Positions 7,429-16,607 are shown, counted from the first letter of the stretch. The stretch is 64,000 nt of DNA from Paenibacillus sp. Root444D2 (GCF_001426375.1 NZ_LMEO01000045.1:1298452-1362451), one strand, 5' to 3'. The notes: generated by a model not told the origin, from the letters alone. A program made the numbers and translations.

Positions 7429-9273
7429 ATGTGCGGAATAACGGGTTGGATAGATTGGCGGAAAGACTTGACCGGGTACCCGTCCATTCTAGAAAATATG
7501 ACGGAAACGCTCCATTTGCGTGGACCTGATGCTTCTGGTACATGGATTTCACAGCATTGTGCCCTCGGCCATCGACGTCTTAGTGTAATGGATCCGGAAA
7601 ACGGCGCTCAGCCCATGGTACGGAAACAAGGAGACTACACGTATACGATCGTATATAATGGCGAACTCTATAACGCCCCTGAACTCAAAAAGGAGCTCGA
7701 ACTTCGTGGACATCATTTCCGCACGACCTGTGATACAGAGGTGCTGCTCGTTGCCTTTATTGAGTGGGGGAGAGCTTGTGTAGATCGACTGAATGGCATT
7801 TTCGCTTTCGCGGCCTGGAATGATCAAGAACAATCCCTCTATTTGGTCAGAGATCGGCTTGGCGTAAAGCCGCTTTTTTATTCTCATCAAAATAGTGTGC
7901 TTCTATTCGGCTCTGAGCCGAAAGCCATACTCGCGCACCCCGACTTTCAAGCAGAGGTTGGTGCTGAAGGCTTGGCCGAAATTTTCGCAGTAGGTCCAGC
8001 TCGCACACCTGGTCATGGCATTTATCGCAACATGTCAGAGCTTAAACCAGGACAATGCGCAGTATTTGACCGCAATGGCTTATCCATCCGTACGTACTGG
8101 AAGCTCGAAAGCCACCAGCATTCGGACGATATTGCTGCTACGGCATTGCAAGTTCAACAACTGCTTAGAGACACATCCCAACGTCAACTTGTGTCTGATG
8201 TACCCATTTGTACCCTTCTATCTGGTGGACTGGATTCTAGTGCACTTACTGCACTTGCCTCTGCTCATTACAAAGAAAGCGGGCAAGGCGCTCTGCATAC
8301 CTTTTCCGTTGATTACAAAGATAATGACAAGCATTTTAAAGCCAACATATTTCAGCCAAATTCAGATGCACCTTGGATTAAACGGATGACAGAGCACCTA
8401 GGAACCGAGCATCACTATATTGAATTCGACACACCCGAGCTTGTGGAATCTCTGAAAACAGCAGTATTTGCCCGTGATACACCAGGGATGGCTGATGTTG
8501 ATGGGTCTCTTTATTTATTTTGCCGTGAGATCAAAAAAGAAGCGACGGTTGCCATTTCCGGCGAAGCAGCTGACGAAATATTCGGTGGATACCCTTGGTT
8601 CCACAACGAAGAAGCTTTGGCAGCAAATACGTTCCCTTGGTCTTTAAAACTTAACAATCGCGTCGACCTGCTGGCTCCAGATCTTGTGGATTGGATCAAA
8701 CCAGTCGAGTATGTCAATAATCGATACCAGCAAGCGCTCAGCGAAGTGCCGCGGTTAGCTGGGGAAACGCAGCAGCAAAACCGTATGCGAGAAATGTCTT
8801 ACTTAAATATTACCCGGTTCATGCCGACACTTCTAGATCGAAAAGACCGTATGAGTATGGCCGTCGGACTTGAAGTCCGCGTCCCTTTTTGCGATCACCG
8901 TCTTGTTGAGTATGTCTGGAATATTCCCTGGGAAATCAAAACATCGGGTGATCGGGAGAAAGGCATTTTGCGTAAAGCGCTCAAAGGTGTTCTTCCTGAG
9001 GATGTACTAACTCGCAAGAAAAGTCCGTATCCCAAAACACACAATCCTAACTACTTAGCAGCAGTAAGAAAATGGGTTCTGGAAATTCTGGATGACCCCA
9101 GCTCACCGTTACTCCCCTTCATTGATGTTAAGAAAATCCGCGCACTTGCCAGCTCAGAGACGAATGATTTCGATCTCCCATGGTTTGGTCAATTGATGAC
9201 AGGTCCTCAACTATTCGCCTATTTGGCTCAAGTAGATACTTGGTTACGTTCCTATAAAATATCCATCCGATAA
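7429..9273 (+). CDS. asnB: Asparagine synthase (glutamine-hydrolysing)
   Basis: Converts aspartate, glutamine and ATP to asparagine. Catalytic Cys2 of the class II glutaminase domain directly follows Met1 (MCGITGW). The N-terminal domain shows LGHRRLSV and YNGELYN; the synthase domain has the ATP pyrophosphatase loop LLSGGLDSSAL (residues about 264-274). The length, 614 residues, equals the sporulation-type AsnO (YisO) of B. subtilis, the closest match I can suggest. Ribosome binding site AAAGGAAGGAACGTCT-ATG. Ends in a shared terminator facing rdgB. Confidence 0.95.
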   Translation: MCGITGWIDWRKDLTGYPSILENMTETLHLRGPDASGTWISQHCALGHRRLSVMDPENGAQPMVRKQGDYTYTIVYNGELYNAPELKKELELRGHHFRTTCDTEVLLVAFIEWGRACVDRLNGIFAFAAWNDQEQSLYLVRDRLGVKPLFYSHQNSVLLFGSEPKAILAHPDFQAEVGAEGLAEIFAVGPARTPGHGIYRNMSELKPGQCAVFDRNGLSIRTYWKLESHQHSDDIAATALQVQQLLRDTSQRQLVSDVPICTLLSGGLDSSALTALASAHYKESGQGALHTFSVDYKDNDKHFKANIFQPNSDAPWIKRMTEHLGTEHHYIEFDTPELVESLKTAVFARDTPGMADVDGSLYLFCREIKKEATVAISGEAADEIFGGYPWFHNEEALAANTFPWSLKLNNRVDLLAPDLVDWIKPVEYVNNRYQQALSEVPRLAGETQQQNRMREMSYLNITRFMPTLLDRKDRMSMAVGLEVRVPFCDHRLVEYVWNIPWEIKTSGDREKGILRKALKGVLPEDVLTRKKSPYPKTHNPNYLAAVRKWVLEILDDPSSPLLPFIDVKKIRALASSETNDFDLPWFGQLMTGPQLFAYLAQVDTWLRSYKISIR

Positions 9274-9276
9274 ATG

Positions 9277-9315
9277 AAAAACCTGCTACCCACCTATAAA
9301 GTGGAAGCAGGTTTT
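9277..9315. terminator. Bidirectional terminator between asnB and rdgB
   Basis: AAAACCTGCTACCCACC faces GGAAGCAGGTTTT, giving a stem with A-tract and T-tract on both sides; serves the convergent genes. Confidence 0.85.
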
Positions 9316-9325
9316 CTTCATGAAA

Positions 9326-9973
9326 TTACCCGTTCTGATCAGGGAGTCTATCCAAGAACATACGCAAAGCTTTGGCTCGATGGCTTATCTCATTCTTCTC
9401 TTCCACCGTTAATTCAGCCATTGTTCTCCCAAGAGCAGGGATATAAAACAACGGATCATAGCCGAAGCCGCTTTCGCCACGTTCTTCCCCAATGATGTAA
9501 CCGCGGCAAGAGTCCTCCGCTTCAATCACTTCATTCGCTACAGGATCGATGAGTGTAAGCGCACAAACATAGGATGCTTCGCTAAGAAGCTTTGGGTGCT
9601 CTGCACCATCAGGCAATCCTTCTACCGAGTCTGCCTCGCGTAATGCTTGCAGCAACTTAGCATTATTGTCCGCATCCGTAGCATCCTCTCCAGCATACCT
9701 GGCAGAATAAACACCCGGTTCGCCATTCAAAGCCGCTACACATAAGCCTGAATCATCGGCAAGAACCGGCACATGGAGATGTGCCGAAATAATCTGCGCT
9801 TTTATCCGTGCATTTTCTACAAACGTCGTTCCGCTCTCCACGATTTCCGGAAGATCCGTATAGTCCGTTAAGCTGCGAACTTTATAGCCTTTTGCTCCAA
9901 AAAGCTTCGCAAACTCTTTGACTTTGCCCTCGTTACGTGTCGCAATAACGACGAAATTACTTTGTAGCAGCAT
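9326..9973 (-). CDS. rdgB: Non-canonical purine NTP pyrophosphatase (RdgB/HAM1)
   Basis: Hydrolyses dITP, XTP and related nucleotides to monophosphates, cleansing the nucleotide pool. Substrate-site motif ATRNEGKVKEF (residues about 10-20), ADDSGLCVAALNG and the ARYAG segment, then GFGYDPLF near residue 173, are diagnostic. The start at 9973 is used because GAGGTG precedes it by seven bases; the gene overlaps the end of rph by 17 bases. Equivalent to ysnA in the B. subtilis gerM-rph-ysnA order. Confidence 0.94.
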   Translation of the reverse strand: MLLQSNFVVIATRNEGKVKEFAKLFGAKGYKVRSLTDYTDLPEIVESGTTFVENARIKAQIISAHLHVPVLADDSGLCVAALNGEPGVYSARYAGEDATDADNNAKLLQALREADSVEGLPDGAEHPKLLSEASYVCALTLIDPVANEVIEAEDSCRGYIIGEERGESGFGYDPLFYIPALGRTMAELTVEEKNEISHRAKALRMFLDRLPDQNG

Positions 9974-10715
9974 GATGTACACCTCGAATGCGATCAGCGA
10001 TCGGGCCTAATACTTTAGATTGCTCTTCAATCATCGTATGGATGCCTGTTTCAGCAAGAGCGAGCAATTCATCCAGTTCCTTACGGGAAAAAGGAGCATC
10101 CTCGCCTGTTCCTTGGATTTCTACGAATTGACCCTGCCCCGTCATCACGACGTTCATATCTACTTTAGCATGTGAATCTTCTTCATAATTCAGATCCAGC
10201 CGCGGTGTTTGGCCGATAACACCAACACTCACAGAAGCCAGAAAGTCGTTAATCGGGAATTTGGCTAATTTTTTGTCTGTCGCCAACTTGTCCATGGCAA
10301 ATGCCATAGCAACAAAAGCACCGGTAATTGACGTTGTACGAGTACCGCCGTCCGCTTGAATAACATCGCAATCCAGAGTTATGGATCTTTCGCCTAATGC
10401 TTCCAAATTCACCACGGAACGAAGCGCACGGCCGATAAGACGCTGAATCTCCATCGTACGTCCACCCAGCTTACCTTTGGCAGCTTCACGCTGATTTCTA
10501 ACCTGCGTAGCCCGAGGCAGCATCGAATATTCGGCTGTTACCCAACCTTTCCCTTGACCTTTCATAAAAGGAGGTACGCGTTCTTCAATCGTCGCTGTAC
10601 AAATCACTTTGGTATCCCCGACCTCAATAAGCACCGAGCCTTCCGCGTGTTTTATATAATGAGGGGTTATTTTCATAGGTCGCAGTTCTTGATTCGTTCT
10701 TCCGCCAATTCTCAT
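9957..10715 (-). CDS. rph: Ribonuclease PH
   Basis: Phosphorolytic 3'-5' exoribonuclease that trims tRNA 3' ends. N-terminus MRIGGRTNQELRP and the motifs SVLIEVGDTKVICTA, RATQVRNQREA and LDCDVIQADGGTRTTSITGAF are characteristic; 252 residues is the normal length. The start at 10715 follows AGGAGGAGAACAACATTT; the reading frame stays open upstream but lacks homology there. Translationally coupled to rdgB. Confidence 0.96.
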   Translation of the reverse strand: MRIGGRTNQELRPMKITPHYIKHAEGSVLIEVGDTKVICTATIEERVPPFMKGQGKGWVTAEYSMLPRATQVRNQREAAKGKLGGRTMEIQRLIGRALRSVVNLEALGERSITLDCDVIQADGGTRTTSITGAFVAMAFAMDKLATDKKLAKFPINDFLASVSVGVIGQTPRLDLNYEEDSHAKVDMNVVMTGQGQFVEIQGTGEDAPFSRKELDELLALAETGIHTMIEEQSKVLGPIADRIRGVHHAATK

Positions 10716-10826
10716 AAATGTTGTTCTCCTCCTGTTGCTTCCATCAGAAGCTTTGTTCCTACGCCCCATTGTAGCAAAGTAGCCAGCGAAAAGCACCCCA
10801 AGCCATAAACAATGATGTCGAACATG

Positions 10827-10855
10827 ATTATAATGCTGAGAAAACCCCTATGCAA
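10827..10855 (-). promoter_or_regulatory. Sigma-A promoter of rph-rdgB
   Basis: On the minus strand TTGCAT (10850-10855) and TATAAT (10827-10832) with exactly 17 bases between. The -35 box lies within the descending arm of the gerM terminator, so termination and initiation signals are interleaved. Confidence 0.75.
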
Positions 10856-10889
10856 GCGCTTTGTCAAAGTCAGCGCTTTTGCATAGAGG
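10841..10889 (-). terminator. Terminator of gerM
   Basis: Minus strand: CCTCTATGCAAAAGCGCT and AAGCGCTTGCATAGGGG form a long stem, followed by TTTTCTC. Confidence 0.8.
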
Positions 10890-10911
10890 TCGTTAGAACC
10901 GGGCAACCTTC

Positions 10912-11925
10912 TTAAAGCTTAGCCGGATTAATATGAGCAGTTTTAGTTACAGGTTTCACTGCGCCATCCACTTTAATTTGGACTTGTTTAAAGCTTGTGT
11001 TCTCCGTCAATGAAAGAATAACAGACTGCATTGCCTCTGCGGATGCTTTCTGATCGGCGCCAAGGAATTTGTTGGAGAAGTCAACCGTTATAACGCCATC
11101 TGCCGGCTTAATGCTCTTCACTTCCGTTGTAGCATTCAGAACAGCAGCCAGACCTTTCTTCTGGTCAGGCCCTTTGATCAATTGTTCAACGACCGCTTTC
11201 GCGACATCATCTGTCCTTTTGACGAGCCTTGTAACAGGTACATAATATTTGTAATTTTGATCATTTTGATTCAAGAAATAGAGTGTAACCGGTGTGGACT
11301 GACCAAATTCAGCGTCCTCAGCCTTCTCAATGTTGATCCCCATAGAGCGTGCAAGAGGTGTATCCAGCGGTGTCTTCCCTTTCGGCATCTCCTTGAGATC
11401 TTTCCCATCTACACGCAGCTGTACTTTCTCTACGGTTGGGAAGCTCGTCAGGTTCCAAGTGATGGCCTCCAAAATCTTTCTCTCATTCGGCCCATCGTAA
11501 TTGAGGAACTCCTTAGAGAAATCAACAATGGCACGCTTGTCTGATGTAACATTCAAACTAACAACCTTCGTACCTTTAGGCAGCAGTGCTTGGAAACCCG
11601 ATGGAAGCAAACTTGCTACCGGTCCTCCGTCCACCATATACTCGAGAGTCGTTTTGGCGACAGAAACCGTTTTTGGTAATCCAAGACTAAGTGGAGCAAC
11701 GAATCCTTTAGCATCTTTCACATAAACCGTCATCTGTGATGAATTGTCCTCGATCATATCGATCGTAACGGCCGCTGATGTCGTCTTCGCGTCAGCTTCC
11801 GCACCCGTTGTCGGAGGTGCATCGATGTCACTTTTCTTTCCAGTGCCCAGAACCGAACATCCCGTGGTCAGCAAGGCAATTACCCCCGCGATAGCGGCTG
11901 AACGAATCCAATGTTGATGTTTCAT
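10912..11925 (-). CDS. gerM: Spore germination/sporulation lipoprotein GerM
   Basis: Lipoprotein of 337 residues with signal peptide and lipobox LLTTGC (Cys about residue 23), a short Thr/Ala-rich linker, then two GerMN domains (about residues 80-190 and 215-325). Each shows the fold's pattern, e.g. LPKTVSVAKTTLEYMVDGG in the first and LVKRTDDVAKAVVEQLIKGP in the second. GerM works in the engulfed forespore/mother-cell channel zone and in germination. The order gerM-rph-rdgB is conserved in Bacilli. Confidence 0.93.
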   Translation of the reverse strand: MKHQHWIRSAAIAGVIALLTTGCSVLGTGKKSDIDAPPTTGAEADAKTTSAAVTIDMIEDNSSQMTVYVKDAKGFVAPLSLGLPKTVSVAKTTLEYMVDGGPVASLLPSGFQALLPKGTKVVSLNVTSDKRAIVDFSKEFLNYDGPNERKILEAITWNLTSFPTVEKVQLRVDGKDLKEMPKGKTPLDTPLARSMGINIEKAEDAEFGQSTPVTLYFLNQNDQNYKYYVPVTRLVKRTDDVAKAVVEQLIKGPDQKKGLAAVLNATTEVKSIKPADGVITVDFSNKFLGADQKASAEAMQSVILSLTENTSFKQVQIKVDGAVKPVTKTAHINPAKL

Positions 11926-12214
11926 TAGCTTATTTCCTCCTCCAAGTTTTCGCAGAAGCTTTCTGAAGCATCTGCCCTGTATTTTCTTTGCATGGCCTGT
12001 ACATTGCTTTTTCGTATTATTATTTATACGGGGCTTTGTCCGATTTATAACTACTTTTTGTCCTCAATTGAAAAAAAGTCATGCACTAGGATTTAACCCC
12101 TGCGCCTGTATAACAAAGCAACAAGTAAAATTCTGGGGGTCACCTTCCTTCGGCATTTTTTAAAGATATGCTATACTCAAAAATAAAGAATTAACCTAAT
12201 TCGGAGGCGCTTCA

Positions 12215-13177
12215 ATGAGAACATTCCTTAAAGAAAAAGCAAACATTTTCAACGAATTCCGTGAAGAGGTTTTCAGTCACTATTCCCAAGCTGACATCGA
12301 AGAAGCTGTTGCTCGCTTACTCGTCGAAATCAAAGGAATTAAGAAAATTCCCTATGAAACGATCACAACAACCTTGCTAGGTGTATTAAGCAAAACAGAA
12401 ACCTATAACGTTATGTCCACGCTCATGGAGCTCCAAAAGAAGGTCAAACATGATTCCGAGCTCCTAGCTAGTATGAAGGACCCCTCATATAATGTTCATC
12501 GCACCATTGCTATGTCTATCTGTGGCCTATATGGCAGCGGCGCGATTTCTCTTTTTGGATTTATGGATTGTAAATTCCGATTCTTTTTTCCGACCAAACG
12601 TCCTAAATCTTTCATTTCCAAAGGGATCTGCGCCATTGTTGCCTCAACGGCCAGTTCAATCATTTCTGAAAATGTGAAAGAGGACTATACCGAACGTAAC
12701 CTGGCTTTGTTCGCATCGAGAGGAGTGGCTTTGGAGGATATGGTGGACATTCTGGATCAGCTTCAACGTCCTTACAATCCGGATATGGAGCGCAGCCTTT
12801 GTGAAGAGCATGTTCTTGGCGTATTACGAAAACAGCAAACTTTCCACGCCCTCCAATTGGCGATCAAAATTGATACAGCCGTCGAAGCCGAAGAATTTAA
12901 TCCCCAGTACAATCATATTGTTGGAGAAGACGAAGGGCTTTTCGGGGTTGATGAAAGCATCGCAACAGCCGTCCCACTCATGTATGGAACCATTGCGCTC
13001 ACGAATTTCGGATACCTCGACAAAGAGAAAATCGGGATTATTAAAGACCTCGATAGCGATCATTCCGAAGGTAAATGCAATACGTTTATCGATGATATGG
13101 TATGCGGCATCGTAGCTGCCGCCTGTGGACGATTGGCGCATAATAATATTCCTACTTATAGTAAGCCTTTGAAGTAG
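12215..13177 (+). CDS. PgpA/YutG-like phosphatidylglycerophosphatase-family protein with N-terminal extension
   Basis: The C-terminal 160 residues resemble the YutG/PgpA family (ESIATAVPLMYGTIALTNFGYLDKEKIG, then NTFIDDMVCGIVAAACGRLAHN). PgpA removes phosphate from phosphatidylglycerophosphate, but YutG-type proteins are not proven to do so. The first 150 residues, with one or two hydrophobic segments (IAMSICGLYGSGAISLFGF), are an extension I cannot assign. Ribosome binding site TCGGAGGCGCTTCA-ATG; a -10-like TATACT lies at 12172-12177. The 289 bases upstream, back to gerM, hold nothing else I recognise. Confidence 0.65.
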   Translation: MRTFLKEKANIFNEFREEVFSHYSQADIEEAVARLLVEIKGIKKIPYETITTTLLGVLSKTETYNVMSTLMELQKKVKHDSELLASMKDPSYNVHRTIAMSICGLYGSGAISLFGFMDCKFRFFFPTKRPKSFISKGICAIVASTASSIISENVKEDYTERNLALFASRGVALEDMVDILDQLQRPYNPDMERSLCEEHVLGVLRKQQTFHALQLAIKIDTAVEAEEFNPQYNHIVGEDEGLFGVDESIATAVPLMYGTIALTNFGYLDKEKIGIIKDLDSDHSEGKCNTFIDDMVCGIVAAACGRLAHNNIPTYSKPLK

Positions 13178-13328
13178 TTAAGTTGAAGATGTTGGTTATT
13201 GAAGAATTGCCATAGAGTGGTGAGTTGTAGGGTGAATTGAGTAAAGTGTTGTAGGTAATCGAGTGATTGCTTGAGGAATAGCCCTAAAATGTAGGGGAAT
13301 GGACAATGCACTTCCCTTGAAAATAATA

Positions 13329-13364
13329 AAGCCTCCAAACCCACATAACGGGTCTTGGAGGCTT
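13329..13364. terminator. Bidirectional terminator
   Basis: AAGCCTCCAA and TTGGAGGCTT with an inner ACCC/GGGT pairing, between the convergent PgpA-like and MBL genes. Confidence 0.8.
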
Positions 13365-13370
13365 CTGTAT

Positions 13371-14354
13371 TTATTTCGATATCGCTACATATTGAATAAG
13401 CTCAGCGGCGGGGTCTACCTGTTGGATGCGGCCTTCTGATTCCAGCAGAATGAGGTGAGCGATCGTCTCTGACAGCGCGAACCTCATCTGGTGTATGCTC
13501 AGCCGGTCGCCGAATGTCGCGCGGCACACCTCATAAGCGCTAAGCGGCGCGCTTAGCTGTCCCTCCATGAGCGCAAGCCGCTCATGATGATGGCGCACAA
13601 GCTCCTCTGCGCGTGCGCCAAAGCCGGACCATGGCTCCCGGTGCCCCGGGTAAGCCATCTTTACAGGCAGCCTGCCGATCTCCTGCAGGCTGCTGAGGTA
13701 CGCGCCGAGCGGGTTTTCTTCCACCTGCGGGAGGAAGGAAACGTTCGGCGATATTTGCGGCAGGACATGGTCGCCGCAAAAGATCACCTCCGCCGCGGCG
13801 TCGTAGAAGATCAGATGACCCGCGGCATGGCCGGGGGTCTCGATGGCTTCGTACACGCGGTCCCCGAGGCGCACAGGCCCTTCAGGCAGCACCGTCACCT
13901 GTGGCTGCGGCGACACCAGCGAGACGAAGCTCGCCATGTGCTTCGTCATCTCGATCAGCCCGGCTTCCGGGAAGCCGTGCCGGGCAAAGAGCGTCAGGAG
14001 CAGCGCCGACATTGGCTGCTCCGGGCCCCACAGGAGCTGCACCTGCGCTAAGCCGGTCTCCGAGAGGAGAACCGGCGCGCCCGTGCGCTCCTGGAACCAA
14101 CCCGCCATCCCGTAATGATCGGGATGGTGGTGGGTGAGCACGATTTGCTCCACGTGCTCGAAACCGATCCCGCGCTCCTGCAGCACCTGCTGCCAGAGCG
14201 CTTCCGCATCCGGGGTGTGGAGCCCCGGATCAATCACGGTATATCCGTTGCTACCTCGTACGAGGTAAGCATTCACCCATCGCAGAGGAAAAGGCAGCGG
14301 AACTTTCACTTGCGTGATCTCATCCGTATGTTCAGTCACGATGTTCATTTCCAA
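13371..14354 (-). CDS. MBL-fold metallo-hydrolase
   Basis: Metallo-beta-lactamase fold hydrolase of 327 residues. The zinc motif THHHPDHYG (near residue 75), the later histidine in ETPGHAAGHL, the Asp in FCGDHVL and the His in AYPGHREPW complete the dinuclear site. Substrate unknown; a winged-helix-like C-terminus suggests the LACTB2/thiolesterase-like branch. TTG start eight bases after AAGGAAGG. The middle of the gene (about 13500-14230) is strikingly GC-rich compared with its neighbours. Third gene of an operon with the methyltransferase. Confidence 0.85.
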   Translation of the reverse strand: MEMNIVTEHTDEITQVKVPLPFPLRWVNAYLVRGSNGYTVIDPGLHTPDAEALWQQVLQERGIGFEHVEQIVLTHHHPDHYGMAGWFQERTGAPVLLSETGLAQVQLLWGPEQPMSALLLTLFARHGFPEAGLIEMTKHMASFVSLVSPQPQVTVLPEGPVRLGDRVYEAIETPGHAAGHLIFYDAAAEVIFCGDHVLPQISPNVSFLPQVEENPLGAYLSSLQEIGRLPVKMAYPGHREPWSGFGARAEELVRHHHERLALMEGQLSAPLSAYEVCRATFGDRLSIHQMRFALSETIAHLILLESEGRIQQVDPAAELIQYVAISK

Positions 14355-14358
14355 GTAC

Positions 14359-15090
14359 TCATCCTTCCTTATGCCCTACAAAAATCAACCGGCTAGATGC
14401 TTCAGCATTATAAGCCTGTCCATCATATTCACCGTAAACATGATCAATATGTAAACCCGCTTTTAACAGCATAGCTTCAAACGCCGTTCGATCATACAAC
14501 TTAACCTGCTCCAGATAATGCCGATCCGCAGTACCCTTTTGCGAAATCACGATCCGTTTACGCACACAGCCATCTTCAATGGTTCTTACTTCACGAATTA
14601 ATAAATCTTTTTCCGATCGCTCCGATTGAAGAACGAGATTCGACTGAACATAAACCGGATTCAAGAAATCGATGATGAAACGGCCGCCCTCTTTTAGTAG
14701 CCGACGAATTTCATGAAGCACCTTCTCATTCTGTTCATCCTCATCAAAATAGCCAAACGAAGTAAACAAATTCACTACAGCATCGTACTGCCGATCGAGC
14801 GGTACTTCACGCATATCTCCGCGCAGCCATGTTACTTGCTTACCATCGTCTAACTTAACCGCCTCATTCAAAAGCACCTCGGATAAATCCACGCCTGTTA
14901 CATCGTAACCAAAATCAGCCAGCGCCATAGAATGACGGCCCATGCCGCAGCATAAATCAAGCACTTCGGCCCCTTGCTTTAGCCCCAGCCAATCGATCAT
15001 CTTCTTCACTTCATGATAAGCACCTTGCAAATCTCTGTGTTTATAAACAATTAAATAATCATTTCCAAAACTTTCCCGATACCAAGCCAT
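14359..15090 (-). CDS. Class I SAM-dependent methyltransferase
   Basis: SAM-binding motif I VLDLCCGMGRHSMALA (residues about 43-58) and motif II GVDLSEVLL; methyl acceptor cannot be read from sequence. 243 residues, no extra domain. Good ribosome binding site (GAAGGTGTAAAGAA-ATG). Lies 4 bases before the MBL gene and 19 after the DUF6483 gene. Confidence 0.85.
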   Translation of the reverse strand: MAWYRESFGNDYLIVYKHRDLQGAYHEVKKMIDWLGLKQGAEVLDLCCGMGRHSMALADFGYDVTGVDLSEVLLNEAVKLDDGKQVTWLRGDMREVPLDRQYDAVVNLFTSFGYFDEDEQNEKVLHEIRRLLKEGGRFIIDFLNPVYVQSNLVLQSERSEKDLLIREVRTIEDGCVRKRIVISQKGTADRHYLEQVKLYDRTAFEAMLLKAGLHIDHVYGEYDGQAYNAEASSRLIFVGHKEG

Positions 15091-15109
15091 TTCTTTACAC
15101 CTTCAATTT

Positions 15110-15814
15110 CTACGATTTATAAATGTTAGGAAGTTCAAATGATTGCAATTTCTGCTTCACAATACGCAAACCATCAAACGCTTCTTCTTTGCTAAAATTG
15201 CCTGCTTGCAGGAGTTCTTCTTCCATATCCATTAATTTTTCGTAAAAGCTTACCCCTTGTTCGAGTATGACCGATCGATCCGGATGATCTTCCATATAAT
15301 GAAATAAAACATCCTCTACTTTGGCATAATTGCCCTGTTTCTCATAATGCGCGAAAAGCAGCCTCTTGATCTCCTCCGGGATGATCCATCCTTGAAGACG
15401 TTCCAAGCTCTGGTTCAATCGGGACGTGATCTCATCGTTCACTTCATCCCTAGGTTCAACTTCCGGTGAGAGTGACAGGTGAAGCAGCAAATCAACGGAT
15501 TTCAGATAAGCGTGATAAGCCTCATCAGTCTGTTCATGCCGCTGAAGCAGGTCGCCTTGTCCTACAAACATATCGCTAAGCACCAGGGCTTTGGCGGTAT
15601 CCACGCTGCCATGATAGGACAATAAATCAAGGATATCCTTACTCGATAATGCCTGCAAAGAGCGAATATTCAGCCCCAATAGATGGCGACTTGCCTCATC
15701 CAGCTGCTGCTGGGCATCTTCAAATGGGATATGTTCCTTATTAAAAAGTATGCGATGCAGCACCACGGTCATTTGCTCAATCTGCCGCATAAAATAATCA
15801 CGCTTGAACATCAT
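15110..15814 (-). CDS. DUF6483-like helical protein
   Basis: All-helical 234-residue protein beginning MFKRDYFMRQIEQMTVVLHRILFN, a signature I associate with DUF6483 proteins of Firmicutes; the middle looks TPR-like. No catalytic motif. First gene of the three-gene minus-strand operon, AAAGGAGGCTCAA precedes the ATG. Function unknown. Confidence 0.72.
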   Translation of the reverse strand: MMFKRDYFMRQIEQMTVVLHRILFNKEHIPFEDAQQQLDEASRHLLGLNIRSLQALSSKDILDLLSYHGSVDTAKALVLSDMFVGQGDLLQRHEQTDEAYHAYLKSVDLLLHLSLSPEVEPRDEVNDEITSRLNQSLERLQGWIIPEEIKRLLFAHYEKQGNYAKVEDVLFHYMEDHPDRSVILEQGVSFYEKLMDMEEELLQAGNFSKEEAFDGLRIVKQKLQSFELPNIYKS

Positions 15815-15913
15815 TTGAGCCTCCTTTGTTCAAAAGAAATGCTTCATTTTAGCTTACCACGCCTCGGTAGGAAACTCAAAAGGGGATATCGCCTATTTTT
15901 ATGCATATACCGC

Positions 15914-15941
15914 ACCATTGACAACAGCCCTTCATAAACTA
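15914..15941 (+). promoter_or_regulatory. Sigma-K promoter of gerE
   Basis: CACC with AC at 15914-15915, a 17-base spacer, and CATAAACTA at 15933-15941. This matches the sigma-K consensus (AC, 16-18, CATANNNTA), and gerE is a known sigma-K gene in B. subtilis. Confidence 0.75.
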
Positions 15942-16006
15942 ATTTTGACTGTATCCCTAAACCTTGTATTTCCCAATACCCGAGCAAGGAGGGGTGACAC
16001 ACATCC

Positions 16007-16228
16007 ATGGGCAGCGACCACAAAAACAAATTTCTACTTACTAACCGCGAAAGAGAAGTATTCGAACTCTTAGTACAAGACAAAACCACGAAAGATATCG
16101 CGCAGCAGCTTTTCATAAGCGAAAAGACTGTGAGGAATCACATTTCTAACGTCATGCAAAAGCTGAACGTAAAGGGTCGTTCACAAGCGGTTGTAGAACT
16201 GATCAAGCTTGGGGAATTAAAGATCTGA
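16007..16228 (+). CDS. gerE: Late mother-cell transcription regulator GerE
   Basis: LuxR-type helix-turn-helix protein of 73 residues, essentially only the DNA-binding domain. The core LLTNREREVFELLVQDKTTK and the recognition part ISEKTVRNHISNVMQKL are nearly those of B. subtilis GerE. It activates and represses late spore-coat genes together with sigma-K. Ribosome binding site AAGGAGGGGTGACACACATCC-ATG. Confidence 0.97.
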   Translation: MGSDHKNKFLLTNREREVFELLVQDKTTKDIAQQLFISEKTVRNHISNVMQKLNVKGRSQAVVELIKLGELKI

Positions 16229-16252
16229 TTCCGTCAACAGACGGATCCATGT

Positions 16253-16291
16253 AAGCCTTTGAGCCTCCCTGTGGAGGATTCAAGGGCTTTT
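16253..16291 (+). terminator. Terminator of gerE
   Basis: AAGCCTTTGAGCCTCC pairs with GGAGGATTCAAGGGCTT (minor mismatches), followed by a short T-run. Confidence 0.75.
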
Positions 16292-16421
16292 ATGTTTGGC
16301 AGGATGATTAGAAATCATCCAAATATTGAAAGTTTTGTTAACCCGATGTTTCGACAACAAGTGACTTGGGGCATGTACTATGATACATATATAATTCAAT
16401 ATTAGGAGGTTATTATGTTAA

Positions 16422-16607
16422 ATGGTTGAAGCAACCAATGATCAAAAAAACATTTTTTCACTTTCAACGCTTCTGAATATAGAACCCAAAATTCTGCTTA
16501 AACTCTGCCATTATATTGAATCTAGAGGATATTTCTTTACGAAATCAGAAGAGGGTACCCTTCAATTTAATGATAGAGATATTGCTGTTATCCTGGCCCA
16601 TTACTGA
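16422..16607 (+). CDS. Small MerR-like HTH protein (61 aa)
   Basis: The 61 residues have the pattern of a MerR/excisionase-type winged helix: FSLSTLLNIEPKILLKLCHYIESRG, then a beta-hairpin-like YFFTKSEEGTLQFNDRD. It would bind DNA but lacks a sensor domain. The strong AGGAGG is spaced for an ATG at 16414 that opens a four-codon frame (MLNG-stop) overlapping this gene's ATG out of frame, so either initiation is coupled through the mini-ORF or one base has been lost. A weak terminator (GCCC/GGGC, six T) overlaps the stop. A sigma-K-like CATGTACTA lies upstream. Confidence 0.6.
   Translation: MVEATNDQKNIFSLSTLLNIEPKILLKLCHYIESRGYFFTKSEEGTLQFNDRDIAVILAHY

Noticed and set aside
10712..10906. 64-codon frame upstream of rph
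   Set aside because: Covers the gerM terminator and the rph promoter, has no ribosome site and overlaps the rph start.
13582..14233. Long open frames on the opposite strand and other frames of the MBL gene
   Set aside because: They arise from the GC-rich composition there; products are Arg/Ala/Pro-rich without homology, and the MBL frame carries all motifs.
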